The notes under the pieces: model-generated
The model's input: only the letters and a program-made list of their open reading frames with translations
Told to the model about the DNA's origin: nothing
Database searches by the model: none
Program-made: the position numbers and the translations under genes
Part shown: positions 1 through 9,494 of the stretch, one piece after another
Position numbering within the stretch: the stretch's first letter is position 1
Layout: each line of letters opens with the position of its first letter
Source of the DNA: Hyphomonas sp. L-53-1-40
GTDB taxonomy: Bacteria > Pseudomonadota > Alphaproteobacteria > Caulobacterales > Hyphomonadaceae
Reading direction: 5' to 3'
Assembly (NCBI RefSeq): GCF_000682775.1
Contig: NZ_AWFI01000016.1
Span: 124,001-188,000 of the forward strand
Length of the DNA stretch: 64,000 bases

Positions 1-582
1 GATCCTGTCCAGATTGCCCGCGAATATGAATCCGGTGGCGCGGCCTGTCTCTCCGTCCTGACGGACGGGCCGAGCTTTGGCGGCAATCTGGAGGATTTCG
101 CTCAAATTCGCTCCGCTGTGGGCCTACCCATGCTGCGCAAGGATTTCATGATCGATCCCTATCAGGTGATCGAATCCCGCGTGCATGGCGCCGATTGCGT
201 CTTGGTCATCATGGCCTGCCTCAGCGACGCTCAGGCCAGCGAGATGACGGATACGGCACTCGACCTCGGCATGGATGTCCTGCTCGAGACCCACAATGAG
301 GAAGAGTTGGCACGTGCACTCGACCTGCCGTCTCCGCTCATTGGCATCAACAATCGGGACTTGAAGCGCATGGTCACCGATCTGGCCACAACCGAGCGCC
401 TCGCGCCGCTGGTCCCGGCTGAGAAGGTGCTGATTTCCGAAAGTGGCGTCTCATCGCCCGAACATATCAAAAGATTGCGCGAAACAGGCGCCCGGCGCTT
501 TCTTATCGGGGAAAGCCTTATGAAAATGGGCATAAACCGCCACAAAAGCGTTACACAAATGAGGGTAGGTGGCACGAATTGA
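1..582 (+). CDS. trpC: Indole-3-glycerol phosphate synthase, 5' end outside window
   Basis: TrpC closes the indole ring in tryptophan synthesis, converting CdRP to indole-3-glycerol phosphate in the cytosol. The reading frame is open from base 1, so the gene enters from the left and its start is not visible. The TIM-barrel motifs LTDGPSFGG, LPMLRKDFMIDPYQV, GINNRDL, ISESGV and FLIGESLM are all present and in the usual order. After GESLM the protein continues for only about 18 residues (KMGINRHKSVTQMRVGGTN) that do not look like the usual last helix with its alternating Ala and Leu. The DNA there is also AT-richer than the rest of the gene. This may be natural divergence or a rearrangement scar. 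lexA follows 61 bp downstream. The family assignment is secure; only the C-terminal tail is odd. Confidence 0.95.
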   Translation, partial: DPVQIAREYESGGAACLSVLTDGPSFGGNLEDFAQIRSAVGLPMLRKDFMIDPYQVIESRVHGADCVLVIMACLSDAQASEMTDTALDLGMDVLLETHNEEELARALDLPSPLIGINNRDLKRMVTDLATTERLAPLVPAEKVLISESGVSSPEHIKRLRETGARRFLIGESLMKMGINRHKSVTQMRVGGTN

Positions 583-607
583 CCCGAAGCATGAACACAT
601 GTAGAAC
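579..607 (+). promoter_or_regulatory. lexA promoter with alphaproteobacterial LexA operator
   Basis: A direct repeat GAAC-N7-GAAC lies at 593-607, which is the alphaproteobacterial LexA box. A third GAAC follows at 614-617 with 6-base spacing. A plausible -35 (TTGACC, 579-584) is followed after 17 bases by TAGAAC (602-607), so the operator would cover the -10. LexA autorepression is the expected role. The promoter elements are inferred from spacing only. Confidence 0.8.
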
Positions 608-643
608 ATAAGTGAACATAGATTCGCCCGAAGGGAGTCACCC

Positions 644-1324
644 GTGCTGACTAGTAAACAAAAGGAATTGCTGCTCTTCATCAATGAGCGCATTCAGGAA
701 ACCGGCGTTTCGCCATCCTTTGACGAGATGAAGGATGCGCTGAACCTGGCGTCCAAATCCGGCATCCACCGTCTTATCACAGCGCTTGAAGAGCGCGGGT
801 TCATCCGGCGTCTTGCGCATCGGGCCCGCGCTCTTGAAGTGCTGAAACTACCGGAGTCGGTTTCGCCCGGTGCCCCTCGCGGCCGCAAGGAGTTCAAGCC
901 GGCGCTCGTATCCTCCGGTCAGCCTGCCCCGACACAGAGCGCACATACCGTGCCGCTGATCGGCCGCATTGCCGCCGGTCTGCCGATTTCTGCGATCCAG
1001 CAGGACAATGGTCACGTCAACGCGCCAGATGGCCTGACCGATGGAGAAGAACACTTCGCCTTGGAAGTTCAGGGCGACTCAATGATCGACGCGGGTATCC
1101 TTGAGGGTGACATCGTGGTCTGCCGTCGTACGGATACAGCCAATACCGGCGACATCGTCGTCGCGCTGGTCGACGGTGAGGAAGCCACACTGAAGCGCCT
1201 TCGCCGCAAAGGCGCCTCCGTGGCGCTTGAAGCCGCCAATCCGGCGTTCGAAACACGTATTTTCGGACCAGACAGGGTGCAGGTACAGGGCCGCCTCGTC
1301 GCTCTGATCCGTCGCTACGACTAA
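644..1324 (+). CDS. lexA: LexA repressor, SOS regulator
   Basis: LexA represses DNA-damage genes and cleaves itself when RecA filaments form. The 226-residue protein has the N-terminal winged helix (about residues 1-65), a linker, and the S24-type peptidase domain. The self-cleavage bond is visible as Ala111-Gly112 in RIAAGLP. The catalytic dyad is Ser146 (EVQGDSM) and Lys184 (ATLKRL). The start is GTG at 644, preceded by AAGGGAG; the only other nearby candidates lie inside the DNA-binding domain. The gene has its own operator upstream, so it is autoregulated. Its TAA stop overlaps the stop of convergent comEC by 3 bases in the tetranucleotide CTAA. The linker between the domains is somewhat long, as is usual in alphaproteobacteria. 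Confidence 0.97.
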   Translation: MLTSKQKELLLFINERIQETGVSPSFDEMKDALNLASKSGIHRLITALEERGFIRRLAHRARALEVLKLPESVSPGAPRGRKEFKPALVSSGQPAPTQSAHTVPLIGRIAAGLPISAIQQDNGHVNAPDGLTDGEEHFALEVQGDSMIDAGILEGDIVVCRRTDTANTGDIVVALVDGEEATLKRLRRKGASVALEAANPAFETRIFGPDRVQVQGRLVALIRRYD

Positions 1325-3441
1325 TCGGTTTCCACACTGCAAGGTTTCCAGGGCCGCGCTTTACAAGGCGCGGCCTTTTTCGATGACGCACCTTTCGTGT
1401 TGAGGGTGATCGCACCTGTCCGGACTACGTCAGACCACAAGACAGGCTCAGCGCAATTGACGGATCGTTCGCCCGTATCCGTCAGGGCGTGTGGGACAAG
1501 TTCATACGCGGCATCGGCGCGAGGATGACAGGCTGTGGCGTCGGCATCGGGGCGCGGCAGCGCTACCCGGCCGATCTCGGTATCCAGAATGCACGGCCAG
1601 TCTGTACACAGTCCTGACGGCTCCAACGTGCTGAACCGCATCGGCGACAAACCATCCCCATCAATATAGCTGATCTTGTGAACCTCTCCACCAGCCAGCC
1701 GCACGAACACGTCACCCGAGGCCGACCAATGCAGCGCCATGGCCGGAGCCGAGATCCACAGCCAGATTGCCGGCCCGCTGAGGGCAACCACAAACAGCCA
1801 GCGCCATACGCCCCTTGCAATCACGGCCAGTCCCAACGCCGCACTGAACAGGACGAGTGAGACACCCGGCATCTGCTTGCCGGGAGATAACCCGCTTGGT
1901 GCCTGATCGGTACACGTCTGGGCGATCCAGAGAATGGCCTCCAGCGAGTAGCCAAAGACACGCAGGCCCAGATCTCCATATCCAAATGGCGTGAGGATCA
2001 ACGCGGCCGCTGCGGCGGGGGCGCTCACGAACGTAATCACCGGCATGGCTGCAAGATTGGCCAGCAGGCCCAGCCCCGCGAGCCGGTCAAAATGGTAGAG
2101 TGCGTAGGGGGCTGTTGCCGTGCCGGCGACGAGAGACGTGACCGCGAGCGAGGCCCAGCTATAGCTGAAGCTGCCCAGCACCTGGTCGGAAGCGGATCGG
2201 CGCGCTGTCCAGGCCTCGTAGGTGGCGATCAGGGCACCTGACGCTGCGAACGACATCTGGAAGCCGGGCGTCATGACGCTTTCCGGCTGCAATAGGATTA
2301 CCAGGATCATCGCAATTGCAAAGGAACGCAGGCTGAGTGCTGCCCGGTCGAACAGAACCGCGCCGAACACGACCGCCAACATGATAAACGCCCGCTGGGT
2401 GGAAACGCCCGCGCCGGAAAGGACCAGATAGGCCAAACTCGCACCGAGTGCGATGATCGCTGCAGGTTTCTGCACCGCCACGCGCAGCGCCAATGGCTCG
2501 ATACAGGCGAGCAACCGCCGCATGAGGTAGAAAACCAGCCCGCCCACAATCGCCATATGGAGACCGGAGATTGCCAGAAGGTGCGCCAGGCCGGAATTAC
2601 GCAGGGCGACCTGATCCTCCACGCGCATATAGCTGCGGTCGCCCGAAACGAGCGCAGCCGCGAAGCCACCCGCCCGATCACCCGCGGCAATGTTCACATG
2701 TGCCGCCAATTGCCTGCGGAAGGCTGCGACCTTCATCCGGATATCGGGCAGTATTCCATCCGGCGCGCCAAGCGTGCCACCCCGGCAGCGGCCCTGCACA
2801 TAGCCAACGCCGCCAAGTTGCTCAAACCATGCCTGCCGCCGGAAATCATATTCCCCCTCCATGCTCGGGGCAGGCGGCGGCCTCAGCACACCCCAGCATC
2901 GTACAAAGCGTCCGGACGAAACCTCCAGCCGGGAGCGATGCGTCAGGCGCACGGTCTTGGGTGTCGTTTCCGGCGTGAGCCCGGCGATGGCATGCACATC
3001 AATGCGCAAACGCGGTCCCTTGGCGCCTGTCTCGATTTCCGACAGCCAGCCTTCGACCATGACCGGCCCGGTCTCTGCAACAATTACGGGTGCTGCGACC
3101 AGCCGCGCCCGCAACGAGGCTGAACTCATCCCAAGCGCCGCGCCGAAGGCAAGCCACACGCAAAGTTGAAGCAGGGATGGCAACAGGAATCGTCGCCCCA
3201 GCGCGATCAGGATCGCCATGGCAAGCGGCGCCAGCAATACCGGTTCAAAGTCTGGTTCAGCGGGAGCCAGAAAATACGCCGCAGCGCCGCTTGCCATGGC
3301 AAAGGCGAGCAACAGGGGCAGTGCATCGACGGTCGCAATTGACCATATCTGACGTGGCTGCGCTGCATCCTGCGCGGCGCGCCCCTTGCCTTTGGCAGGG
3401 GAGTTGTGTTTCTGCGGCGCAAGAGCCTCACCCGCGTCCAT
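1321..3441 (-). CDS. comEC: ComEC/Rec2-type DNA uptake channel
   Basis: ComEC forms the inner-membrane channel for single-stranded DNA during transformation. From ATG 3441 the protein has 706 residues: an N-terminal DUF4131 region with about three membrane helices, a soluble OB-like segment, and the polytopic Competence domain with the motif [18 protein letters not shown]. The C-terminus after the last helices (about 150 residues) shows no HxHxDH metallo-beta-lactamase signature, so the nuclease-like domain is absent or decayed, which I regard as common in alphaproteobacteria. A longer reading frame extends upstream but would run into gltX, whose start lies only 21 bp away, so I chose the internal ATG. 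lexA, comEC, gltX and gltA are neighbours in many alphaproteobacteria, so the gene's presence does not prove natural competence. Confidence 0.9.
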   Translation of the reverse strand: MDAGEALAPQKHNSPAKGKGRAAQDAAQPRQIWSIATVDALPLLLAFAMASGAAAYFLAPAEPDFEPVLLAPLAMAILIALGRRFLLPSLLQLCVWLAFGAALGMSSASLRARLVAAPVIVAETGPVMVEGWLSEIETGAKGPRLRIDVHAIAGLTPETTPKTVRLTHRSRLEVSSGRFVRCWGVLRPPPAPSMEGEYDFRRQAWFEQLGGVGYVQGRCRGGTLGAPDGILPDIRMKVAAFRRQLAAHVNIAAGDRAGGFAAALVSGDRSYMRVEDQVALRNSGLAHLLAISGLHMAIVGGLVFYLMRRLLACIEPLALRVAVQKPAAIIALGASLAYLVLSGAGVSTQRAFIMLAVVFGAVLFDRAALSLRSFAIAMILVILLQPESVMTPGFQMSFAASGALIATYEAWTARRSASDQVLGSFSYSWASLAVTSLVAGTATAPYALYHFDRLAGLGLLANLAAMPVITFVSAPAAAAALILTPFGYGDLGLRVFGYSLEAILWIAQTCTDQAPSGLSPGKQMPGVSLVLFSAALGLAVIARGVWRWLFVVALSGPAIWLWISAPAMALHWSASGDVFVRLAGGEVHKISYIDGDGLSPMRFSTLEPSGLCTDWPCILDTEIGRVALPRPDADATACHPRADAAYELVPHALTDTGERSVNCAEPVLWSDVVRTGAITLNTKGASSKKAAPCKARPWKPCSVETD

Positions 3442-3462
3442 CAATCGGAGCCCGCCTGTCCC

Positions 3463-4932
3463 ATGAGCGTCATCACGCGTTTTGCCCCCTCTCCCACTGG
3501 CATGCTGCACATTGGAGGGGCAAGGACGGCACTTTTCAACTACCTCTTCGCGAAACGGCACAACGGGAAGTTTCTTCTGCGGATCGAGGATACCGACCGC
3601 GCCCGTTCATCTGACGAGGCCACGGCCGCCATTCTGGAAGGCATGGACTGGCTTGGCCTGACGCCGGACGCGCCAGCGGTCATGCAGTTTGACCAAGCCG
3701 CTCGCCACACGGAAGTTGCCCTCGACATGATCGCGCGCGGCACCGCCTTCCGTTGCTATGCGACGCCCGAAGAACTGCAAGCGCGCCGCGACCTCGGTGA
3801 GGAAAAACGCCAGGCTGCCAAGGCAGACGGTATTTCAGATGATGCGAAAGCTGCGCTGCTGGCCGAGGCCAATGCATTGCTCGCCCCCTATCGCTCTCCG
3901 TGGCGCGATGGCGCGCCGGCGCCTTCCAGGGATGCGCCCTATACCGTGCGGCTGCGCGCACCGGATGGCGGCGACCGGATGCTGGAGGATGGCGTTCAGG
4001 GCCGCGTGACCATTCAAGCGAGCGAGTTGGACGACATGATCCTGCTGCGCGCCGACGGCACCCCGACCTACATGCTGGCCGTGGTGGTGGATGACCACGA
4101 TATGGGCGTGACCCATGTGATCCGGGGCGATGACCATCTGAGGAATGCTTTCCGCCAGATCCCGATCTATGAGGCGATGGGCTGGGATATCCCCAAATTC
4201 GCTCACGTCTCCCTGATCCATGGACCGGACGGGGCGAAACTGTCCAAGCGCCACGGCGCCCTTTCGACGCTGGCCTATCGCGAGATGGGTTATCTGCCGG
4301 AAGCCATGAAAGCCTACCTGCTCCGCCTTGGCTGGAGCCATGGTGATCAGGAAATCTTCACCGAAGCCGAAGCGACGGCGCTGTTCGATATCGAAGGTAT
4401 CAACAAGGCACCCGCGCGGCTGGACCTCGAAAAGCTGGGCCAGATCAACTCCCATTTCATTCGTGCGACCGATGACGCGCGCCTTTTCGATCTTCTGTTG
4501 CCCTATCTTGAATCCAATGCCCCAGTGAGCGACGCCGAGACCGTTCGCATCCGCGCTGCGATGGCCGGCCTGAAGGATCGCGGCACGACGCTCCCCGAAC
4601 TGGCTGAGGCGTTCGCGTTCCTACGGGACATCCGTCCGATCCAAATGAACAAGAAGGCGCGAAAGTCCCTGTCAGAAGAAGGACTTGACCGGCTCGCCGG
4701 TCTGCGCGACGAACTGCAGCAATTGCGCCAATGGACAGCAGAAACTATATCGCACGTCATAAGTTCCTATTGCGCTGACCACGACCTCTCCATGGGACAG
4801 GTGGGTCAACCGCTACGGGCTGCGCTGACAGGCGGCTTGCCCGCGCCAGACATTGCACCGGTCCTTGAATGGCTCGGACAGGATGAGGCGCTGGGACGTA
4901 TTGAAGATCAAACGGCGAAGGCAAGGGATTAA
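3463..4932 (+). CDS. gltX: Glutamyl-tRNA synthetase
   Basis: This class I aminoacyl-tRNA synthetase charges tRNA-Glu. From ATG 3463 the protein has 489 residues, normal for the family, and begins [19 protein letters not shown], which carries the HIGH-type motif as HIGG. The KMSKS loop appears as KLSKRHG. The C-terminal anticodon-binding domain runs to the stop. An open frame extends 19 codons upstream of 3463, but those residues are unrelated to the family and overlap the divergent comEC start. gltA follows 49 bp downstream on the same strand. Whether the enzyme also charges tRNA-Gln, as in many bacteria lacking GlnRS, cannot be decided from this window. Confidence 0.97.
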   Translation: MSVITRFAPSPTGMLHIGGARTALFNYLFAKRHNGKFLLRIEDTDRARSSDEATAAILEGMDWLGLTPDAPAVMQFDQAARHTEVALDMIARGTAFRCYATPEELQARRDLGEEKRQAAKADGISDDAKAALLAEANALLAPYRSPWRDGAPAPSRDAPYTVRLRAPDGGDRMLEDGVQGRVTIQASELDDMILLRADGTPTYMLAVVVDDHDMGVTHVIRGDDHLRNAFRQIPIYEAMGWDIPKFAHVSLIHGPDGAKLSKRHGALSTLAYREMGYLPEAMKAYLLRLGWSHGDQEIFTEAEATALFDIEGINKAPARLDLEKLGQINSHFIRATDDARLFDLLLPYLESNAPVSDAETVRIRAAMAGLKDRGTTLPELAEAFAFLRDIRPIQMNKKARKSLSEEGLDRLAGLRDELQQLRQWTAETISHVISSYCADHDLSMGQVGQPLRAALTGGLPAPDIAPVLEWLGQDEALGRIEDQTAKARD

Positions 4933-4981
4933 ACTCCCACGCCGCGCTGGACAAAAACATGATTTGGAAGGGCTAAAGCTG

Positions 4982-6286
4982 ATGGAAAACAAGACCAAAG
5001 ACGCTGGTACAGCGAAGATCGAAATTGACGGCAAATCGTATGACATGCCCGTCCTGTCCGGTACGCATGGGCCGAACGTCATGGATGTACGCAAATTCTA
5101 CGCGCAATCCGGCCAGTTCACCTTTGACCCGGGCTTCACCTCCACGGCGAGCTGTGAAAGCCAGATCACCTTCATCGACGGCGAAGAAGGCATCCTGTTG
5201 CACCGCGGCTATCCGATTGGCCAGCTGGCTGCGCAGGCGACTTTCCCGGAAGTTTGCCACCTGATCCTGAACGGCGAACTGCCTTCCAAGGCCGAACTCG
5301 ACAGCTTCAATGACGAAATCAAGCAGCACACATTGCTGCACACCCAGATGGACCGCTTCTTCGAAGGGTTCCGTCGTGACAGCCACCCAATGGCCATGCT
5401 GACCGGAACGGTTGGCGCGATGGCGTCATTTTATCCTGGCGCCATGGACAGCGAAGATCCGGAAGAGCGTCGCCTCGCCTCGATCCGCCTGATCGCGAAG
5501 ATGCCAACGCTCTGCGCTCGCATCCTGAAGTACAATATGGGCCAGAAATTCGTCGATCCGCGCAACGAGCTGTCTTATGCGGAGAACTTCCTCAGCATGT
5601 GCTTCTCGGTCTCCGCTGAAGACTACAAGGTCGATCCGAAGATTGCGAAAGCAATGGACCGCTTCTTCATCCTGCACGCCGATCACGAGCAGAATGCCTC
5701 GACCTCGACCGTGCGTCTTGCAGGCTCGTCGGGCGCGCACCCATTCGCGGCTGTGGCCGCTGGCGTGGCCTGTCTCTGGGGCCCGAGCCATGGCGGCGCA
5801 AACGAAGCCTGCCTCAACATGCTGCACGAAATCGGCACAGTGGACCGCATTCCGGAATTCATTGAAAAGGCCAAAGACAAATCTGACCCGTTCCGCCTGA
5901 TGGGCTTCGGGCACCGCGTCTACAAGAACTACGATCCCCGCGCGACCGTGATGCGTGAGTCCGCGCACGAAGTGCTCGACCTGCTGGGTCTGAAGGATCA
6001 GCCGATTCTGAAAGTCGCCATGGAGCTAGAACGGATTGCCCTGGAAGATGAGTACTTCGCCGAGAAGAAACTCTACCCGAATGTCGACTTCTATTCCGGC
6101 ATCATTCTCGACGCGATCGGATTCCCGAAGCAGATGTTCACCGTCCTGTTCTCGCTGGCCCGTACGGTTGGCTGGATTGCCCAGCTCAACGAGATGCTGG
6201 TCGACCCGACACAGCGCATTGGTCGCCCGCGCCAGATCTATACCGGCGCTGCCCAGCGCGATTATGTACCAATGGATCAGCGTTAA
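4982..6286 (+). CDS. gltA: Citrate synthase, type II
   Basis: Citrate synthase condenses oxaloacetate and acetyl-CoA to open the TCA cycle. From ATG 4982 the protein has 434 residues, the size of the hexameric, NADH-sensitive Gram-negative type. Active-site motifs are visible: [20 protein letters not shown] and [15 protein letters not shown], which supply the catalytic histidines and aspartate. An open frame reaches 43 codons further upstream into gltX but carries no family residues. A GGAAGGG ribosome-binding site lies about 11 bases before the chosen ATG. A strong Rho-independent terminator follows the stop, so gltX-gltA probably form one transcription unit separate from purQ. Confidence 0.97.
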   Translation: MENKTKDAGTAKIEIDGKSYDMPVLSGTHGPNVMDVRKFYAQSGQFTFDPGFTSTASCESQITFIDGEEGILLHRGYPIGQLAAQATFPEVCHLILNGELPSKAELDSFNDEIKQHTLLHTQMDRFFEGFRRDSHPMAMLTGTVGAMASFYPGAMDSEDPEERRLASIRLIAKMPTLCARILKYNMGQKFVDPRNELSYAENFLSMCFSVSAEDYKVDPKIAKAMDRFFILHADHEQNASTSTVRLAGSSGAHPFAAVAAGVACLWGPSHGGANEACLNMLHEIGTVDRIPEFIEKAKDKSDPFRLMGFGHRVYKNYDPRATVMRESAHEVLDLLGLKDQPILKVAMELERIALEDEYFAEKKLYPNVDFYSGIILDAIGFPKQMFTVLFSLARTVGWIAQLNEMLVDPTQRIGRPRQIYTGAAQRDYVPMDQR

Positions 6287-6305
6287 TCCGCCATCCACGA
6301 TTCAG

Positions 6306-6334
6306 AAAGCCCCGGCAGCGTCCGGGGCTTTTTT
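6306..6334 (+). terminator. Rho-independent terminator after gltA
   Basis: A perfect 10-bp stem (AAAGCCCCGG with CCGGGGCTTT) around the loop CAGCGT is followed by a run of T residues. It lies 20 bp after the gltA stop and points in the same direction. Confidence 0.9.
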
Positions 6335-6403
6335 GGTTTCGGGACAGGCAATACCGCAAATGCCTGTTCCCTTTTCACCCGACTCCCTGCTAAAGGCCTG
6401 CGC

Positions 6404-7072
6404 ATGAAAACCGCTGTGATTGTCTTCCCCGGATCGAACTGCGACCGCGATGCGCATGACGCCCTCGCCAAGGTAACAGGCCAGGCGCCGGCCATGGTCT
6501 GGCACAAGGATGGCACGATCCCGGAGGGCACTGACCTCGTCATGGTTCCCGGTGGCTTCTCCTATGGCGACTACCTGCGTTGCGGCGCGATGGCAGGCAA
6601 TTCACCCGTGATCTCGCAATTGCACGACCATGCCGCGCGCGGCGGCTATGTGCTCGGCGTCTGCAACGGCTTCCAGATCCTCTGCGAAACGGGTCTCCTG
6701 CCCGGCGCGCTTATGCGCAATGCGTCGCTCCACTTTGTCTGCCGCCCTCAGGCCCTGAAGATCGAGTCGACAAACACGGCCTATACAAGCGCCTATTCCG
6801 ACACATCGGACGTAGTGATCCCCGTCGCCCACCATGACGGCAATTATTTTGCTGACGACACCACGCTCAATACGCTGGAAGGCGAAGGCCGCGTGGCCTT
6901 CCGCTATGCCAGCGGCCAGAACCCGAACGGCTCTGCGCGGGACATCGCCGGCATTCTCAGCGAAAATGGCCGCATCCTCGGCATGATGCCGCATCCAGAG
7001 CGCGCCATTGGCGGGCATGAAGGCGGCACCGACGGTCTCGGCGTATTCGAAAGCCTGCTCAGCGCGGCTTGA
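6404..7072 (+). CDS. purQ: FGAM synthase glutaminase subunit PurQ
   Basis: PurQ releases ammonia from glutamine and passes it to PurL for the fourth step of purine synthesis; PurS bridges the two. The 222-residue class I glutamine amidotransferase has the nucleophile Cys87 in [10 protein letters not shown] and the His/Glu pair in MMPHPERA. The N-terminus [16 protein letters not shown] is typical. The usual order is purS-purQ-purL, but here purL lies 3.6 kb downstream and purS 24 kb away. A gltA terminator upstream means purQ needs its own promoter. No purine-type operator was recognised. Confidence 0.96.
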   Translation: MKTAVIVFPGSNCDRDAHDALAKVTGQAPAMVWHKDGTIPEGTDLVMVPGGFSYGDYLRCGAMAGNSPVISQLHDHAARGGYVLGVCNGFQILCETGLLPGALMRNASLHFVCRPQALKIESTNTAYTSAYSDTSDVVIPVAHHDGNYFADDTTLNTLEGEGRVAFRYASGQNPNGSARDIAGILSENGRILGMMPHPERAIGGHEGGTDGLGVFESLLSAA

Positions 7073-7076
7073 CCTC

Positions 7077-7096
7077 CGGGCCTCCTTAATGGCCCG
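7077..7096 (+). terminator. Weak stem-loop after purQ
   Basis: CGGGCC and GGCCCG pair around an 8-base loop just after the purQ stop. There is no T-run, so termination here is doubtful; it may only be a 3'-end stabilising hairpin. Confidence 0.3.
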
Positions 7097-7176
7097 CGCC
7101 CACACAAGATTATTCTTGACGCGACAGGCGCTTGAATATATCGATAATCAATAATTTTGGGGCTGCGGGCAACACC

Positions 7177-8373
7177 ATGACATATCTTGAAGAAAGCCAG
7201 GCTGCTGGCCGCGAAATCTTTCCTGACCTTGCGCGCGCATGGGCACTGTTCGGCATCGCGCTGGTCAATGTCGGCGTCCTGTCCTGGCCCATGATGAGCA
7301 GCTATCATGCCGATGGTGCAACGGTGAGCGGCATCGATGACGCGGCCTGGTTCGGCGTCAACGCCCTGTTTCTGATGAAGTCCTACTCACTGTTCTCCTT
7401 CATGTTCGGGGTCGGCTTCGCCTATCAGATGCAGTCCGCTGAACGGCGCGGGGTCGGGTTCGCAGGGCGGTACTGGCGTCGCATCGTGGGCTTGCTGGCC
7501 TTTGGCGCGCTGAACATTGCCTGCTTCTTCATCGGCGACATTCTCGTGATCTATGCGGTGCTCGGCTCGATCCTGTTCCTGTTCCGCAATGCGTCCCAGA
7601 AGACGCTGATCGTCTGGGGCTGCATCATCTACGCAATCCAGATCCTGCTCGTCTCAGCGATCGCGCTCATGATGTATCTAGGGGTCACCTTTGCACCAGA
7701 GGAAATGGTGGCGGTGACGGAAGAGTTCGCCGTGGCAGACGCCAAGGCGCTCGAAATCTTCGGGTCGGCCGGTTTTGCCGAAACAGCGGCCTATCGCGTG
7801 TCTGAATATCTCTCAGGCTTCCCTTTCATGATCATGTTCCAGGGATTTGGTGCGTTCGCCTTCTTCCTGTTCGGCCTGGCGGCCGTACGCAGCGGCATCA
7901 TCGCCCGTGCCTCGGCCCCTATCTGGAAACCTGCGCGCCGTTTCGCACTGCCTGTCGGTTTGCTGCTCAGCAGCGGAGGCGGCTGGTTGCTGGTCGACAG
8001 CCACGGCATGACCGATCCGAGAATGCTGCTCGGCCTTGTCCTGGTCACGATCGGCAGTCCGTTCTCGACTTTTGGATATCTCGGCGTGATCGCGAAATGG
8101 GCCGAAGGTACACCGGGGCCCGTCACGGTTTTCTTCGCACGGGGCGGCACGTCCTCGCTCACCGCCTACCTGATGCAGGGCCTGATCTTCTCGTTGCTGT
8201 TCACCGCGTATGGCTTTGGTTACTTCGCGAGCCTGACCGCGGCACAGACCATTGGCGTTGCCTTCCTCACCGCACTCTTCAGCGTCGCCTTTGTCAGCCT
8301 CTGGCGGGTGAAGTTCCAGCGCGGCCCCATGGAGACCATCCTGCGCAACTGGACCTATCTCGGCGCACGTTAG
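7177..8373 (+). CDS. DUF418 polytopic membrane protein
   Basis: This is a predicted inner-membrane protein of about 398 residues with roughly eight to ten hydrophobic helices. The C-terminal region GGTSSLTAYLMQGLIFSLLF followed by a conserved Trp-Arg segment (SLWRVKFQRGPMETILR) is the hallmark of the DUF418 family. The biochemical role of the family is not established. I chose ATG 7177; an in-frame TTG at 7132 would add 15 residues, but it sits inside an AT-rich stretch that looks like the promoter. The gene stands between purQ and an adenine deaminase gene and has no evident link to purine synthesis. A large periplasmic loop lies around residues 180-210. Confidence 0.8.
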   Translation: MTYLEESQAAGREIFPDLARAWALFGIALVNVGVLSWPMMSSYHADGATVSGIDDAAWFGVNALFLMKSYSLFSFMFGVGFAYQMQSAERRGVGFAGRYWRRIVGLLAFGALNIACFFIGDILVIYAVLGSILFLFRNASQKTLIVWGCIIYAIQILLVSAIALMMYLGVTFAPEEMVAVTEEFAVADAKALEIFGSAGFAETAAYRVSEYLSGFPFMIMFQGFGAFAFFLFGLAAVRSGIIARASAPIWKPARRFALPVGLLLSSGGGWLLVDSHGMTDPRMLLGLVLVTIGSPFSTFGYLGVIAKWAEGTPGPVTVFFARGGTSSLTAYLMQGLIFSLLFTAYGFGYFASLTAAQTIGVAFLTALFSVAFVSLWRVKFQRGPMETILRNWTYLGAR

Positions 8374-8440
8374 CCGCGTTCGACCGGTTGCCCTTCGCGT
8401 CCGATCCGGTTCTATGGGACTGACCCGACAGGAGGCTTCC

Positions 8441-9451
8441 ATGACCGCCCATAAAGATCTCATCGCGCGCTTGCCCAAGGCTGAGCTTCACCTGCACATC
8501 GAGGGCAGTTTCGAACCGGAGATGATGATGGCGCTGGCCGAGCGCAATCAGATCGATATTCCGTTCAAAACGCTGGAAGAGGCCAAGGCGGCCTATGACT
8601 TCAACAATCTTCAGGAATTCCTAGACCTTTATTATCAGGGCATGAATGTGCTGCGCACCGAGCAGGACTTCCATGACATGACTTTCGCGTATCTGAAGCG
8701 CGCCAAGGAAGACAATGTCGTCCATGTCGAGATGTTCTTCGATCCGCAGGCGCATACAGAGCGCGGCGTGGCGTTTGGAACTGTCGCTGATGGTATAATC
8801 TCGGCGCTGAAGCGCGGCGAGGAAGAGCTGGGCATCACATCCGAACTCATCATGAGCTTCCTGCGCCATCTCAGCGAAGAGGATGGGTTTGCCCTGCTGG
8901 AAGAATCCGTACCCTGGCACGACCATTTTGTCGGCGTGGGCCTCGACAGTTCCGAGGTCGGGCATCCGCCGTCAAAGTTCCAGAAACTGTTTGCGCGTTG
9001 CCGCGAGCTTGGCTTCAAACTCTGCCTGCATGCCGGCGAGGAAGGCCCTCCGGAATATGTGCGAGAGGCCCTTCTGGACATAGGTGCCGACCGGATTGAT
9101 CATGGTAACCGCGCGATGGAAGATCCCGCTCTGATCGCCGTATTGCGCGACACCCAGACGCCGCTCACCAATTGCCCCCTGTCAAACCTATCGCTCTGCG
9201 TGCTCGACGACCTGCGCAAGAGCCCGGTGAAACGCCAGCTGGAAGAAGGCTTGCTGGTGTGCGTGAACTCTGACGATCCGGCCTATTTCGGCGGCTATAT
9301 CGGCCAGAATTACGAGGCCATCACCGAGGCGCTGGACCTGTCGGCCGATCAGATCGTCCAGCTGGCCCGCAATAGCTTCACCGGCTCGTTCCTGAGCGAC
9401 GCCGACAAGAGCCGCCACCTGTCAGAAATCGACCGGGTGCTGGGTCACTGA
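8441..9451 (+). CDS. Adenine deaminase, adenosine-deaminase superfamily
   Basis: The enzyme hydrolyses adenine to hypoxanthine and ammonia, a purine salvage step. The 336-residue TIM-barrel amidohydrolase begins with LPKAELHLHIEGSFEPE, giving the first zinc ligands His17 and His19. Further ligands and catalytic residues appear in LHAGEEGPPEY, DRIDHG and NSDDPAYFGGY. The segments HLSEEDGFALLEESVPWHD, GLDSSEVGHPPSKFQ and AYDFNNLQEFLDLYY match what I know of the adenine-specific subgroup (P. aeruginosa type) better than adenosine deaminases. The start at 8441 follows AGGAGG at ideal distance; an upstream in-frame ATG at 8414 lacks one. It lies between purQ and purL, which fits a salvage role beside de novo synthesis. 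Substrate preference is inferred from motif resemblance only. Confidence 0.88.
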   Translation: MTAHKDLIARLPKAELHLHIEGSFEPEMMMALAERNQIDIPFKTLEEAKAAYDFNNLQEFLDLYYQGMNVLRTEQDFHDMTFAYLKRAKEDNVVHVEMFFDPQAHTERGVAFGTVADGIISALKRGEEELGITSELIMSFLRHLSEEDGFALLEESVPWHDHFVGVGLDSSEVGHPPSKFQKLFARCRELGFKLCLHAGEEGPPEYVREALLDIGADRIDHGNRAMEDPALIAVLRDTQTPLTNCPLSNLSLCVLDDLRKSPVKRQLEEGLLVCVNSDDPAYFGGYIGQNYEAITEALDLSADQIVQLARNSFTGSFLSDADKSRHLSEIDRVLGH

Positions 9452-9494
9452 CGCACGCTCAACGAATCCTTTCCAACACTCAGGAGAATTCGCA

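Noticed and set aside
3241-3262. GTTC-N8-GTTC inside comEC as a second LexA box
   Set aside because: The spacing is eight, not seven, and it lies inside a coding region.
3442-3561. N-terminal extension of ComEC by 40 residues
   Set aside because: It would overlap the gltX start and its residues are unlike the family.
7116-7148. TTGACG with GATAAT or TATATC as the DUF418 promoter
   Set aside because: Spacings of 21 or 15 bases are outside the normal range, so I did not list it as a feature.
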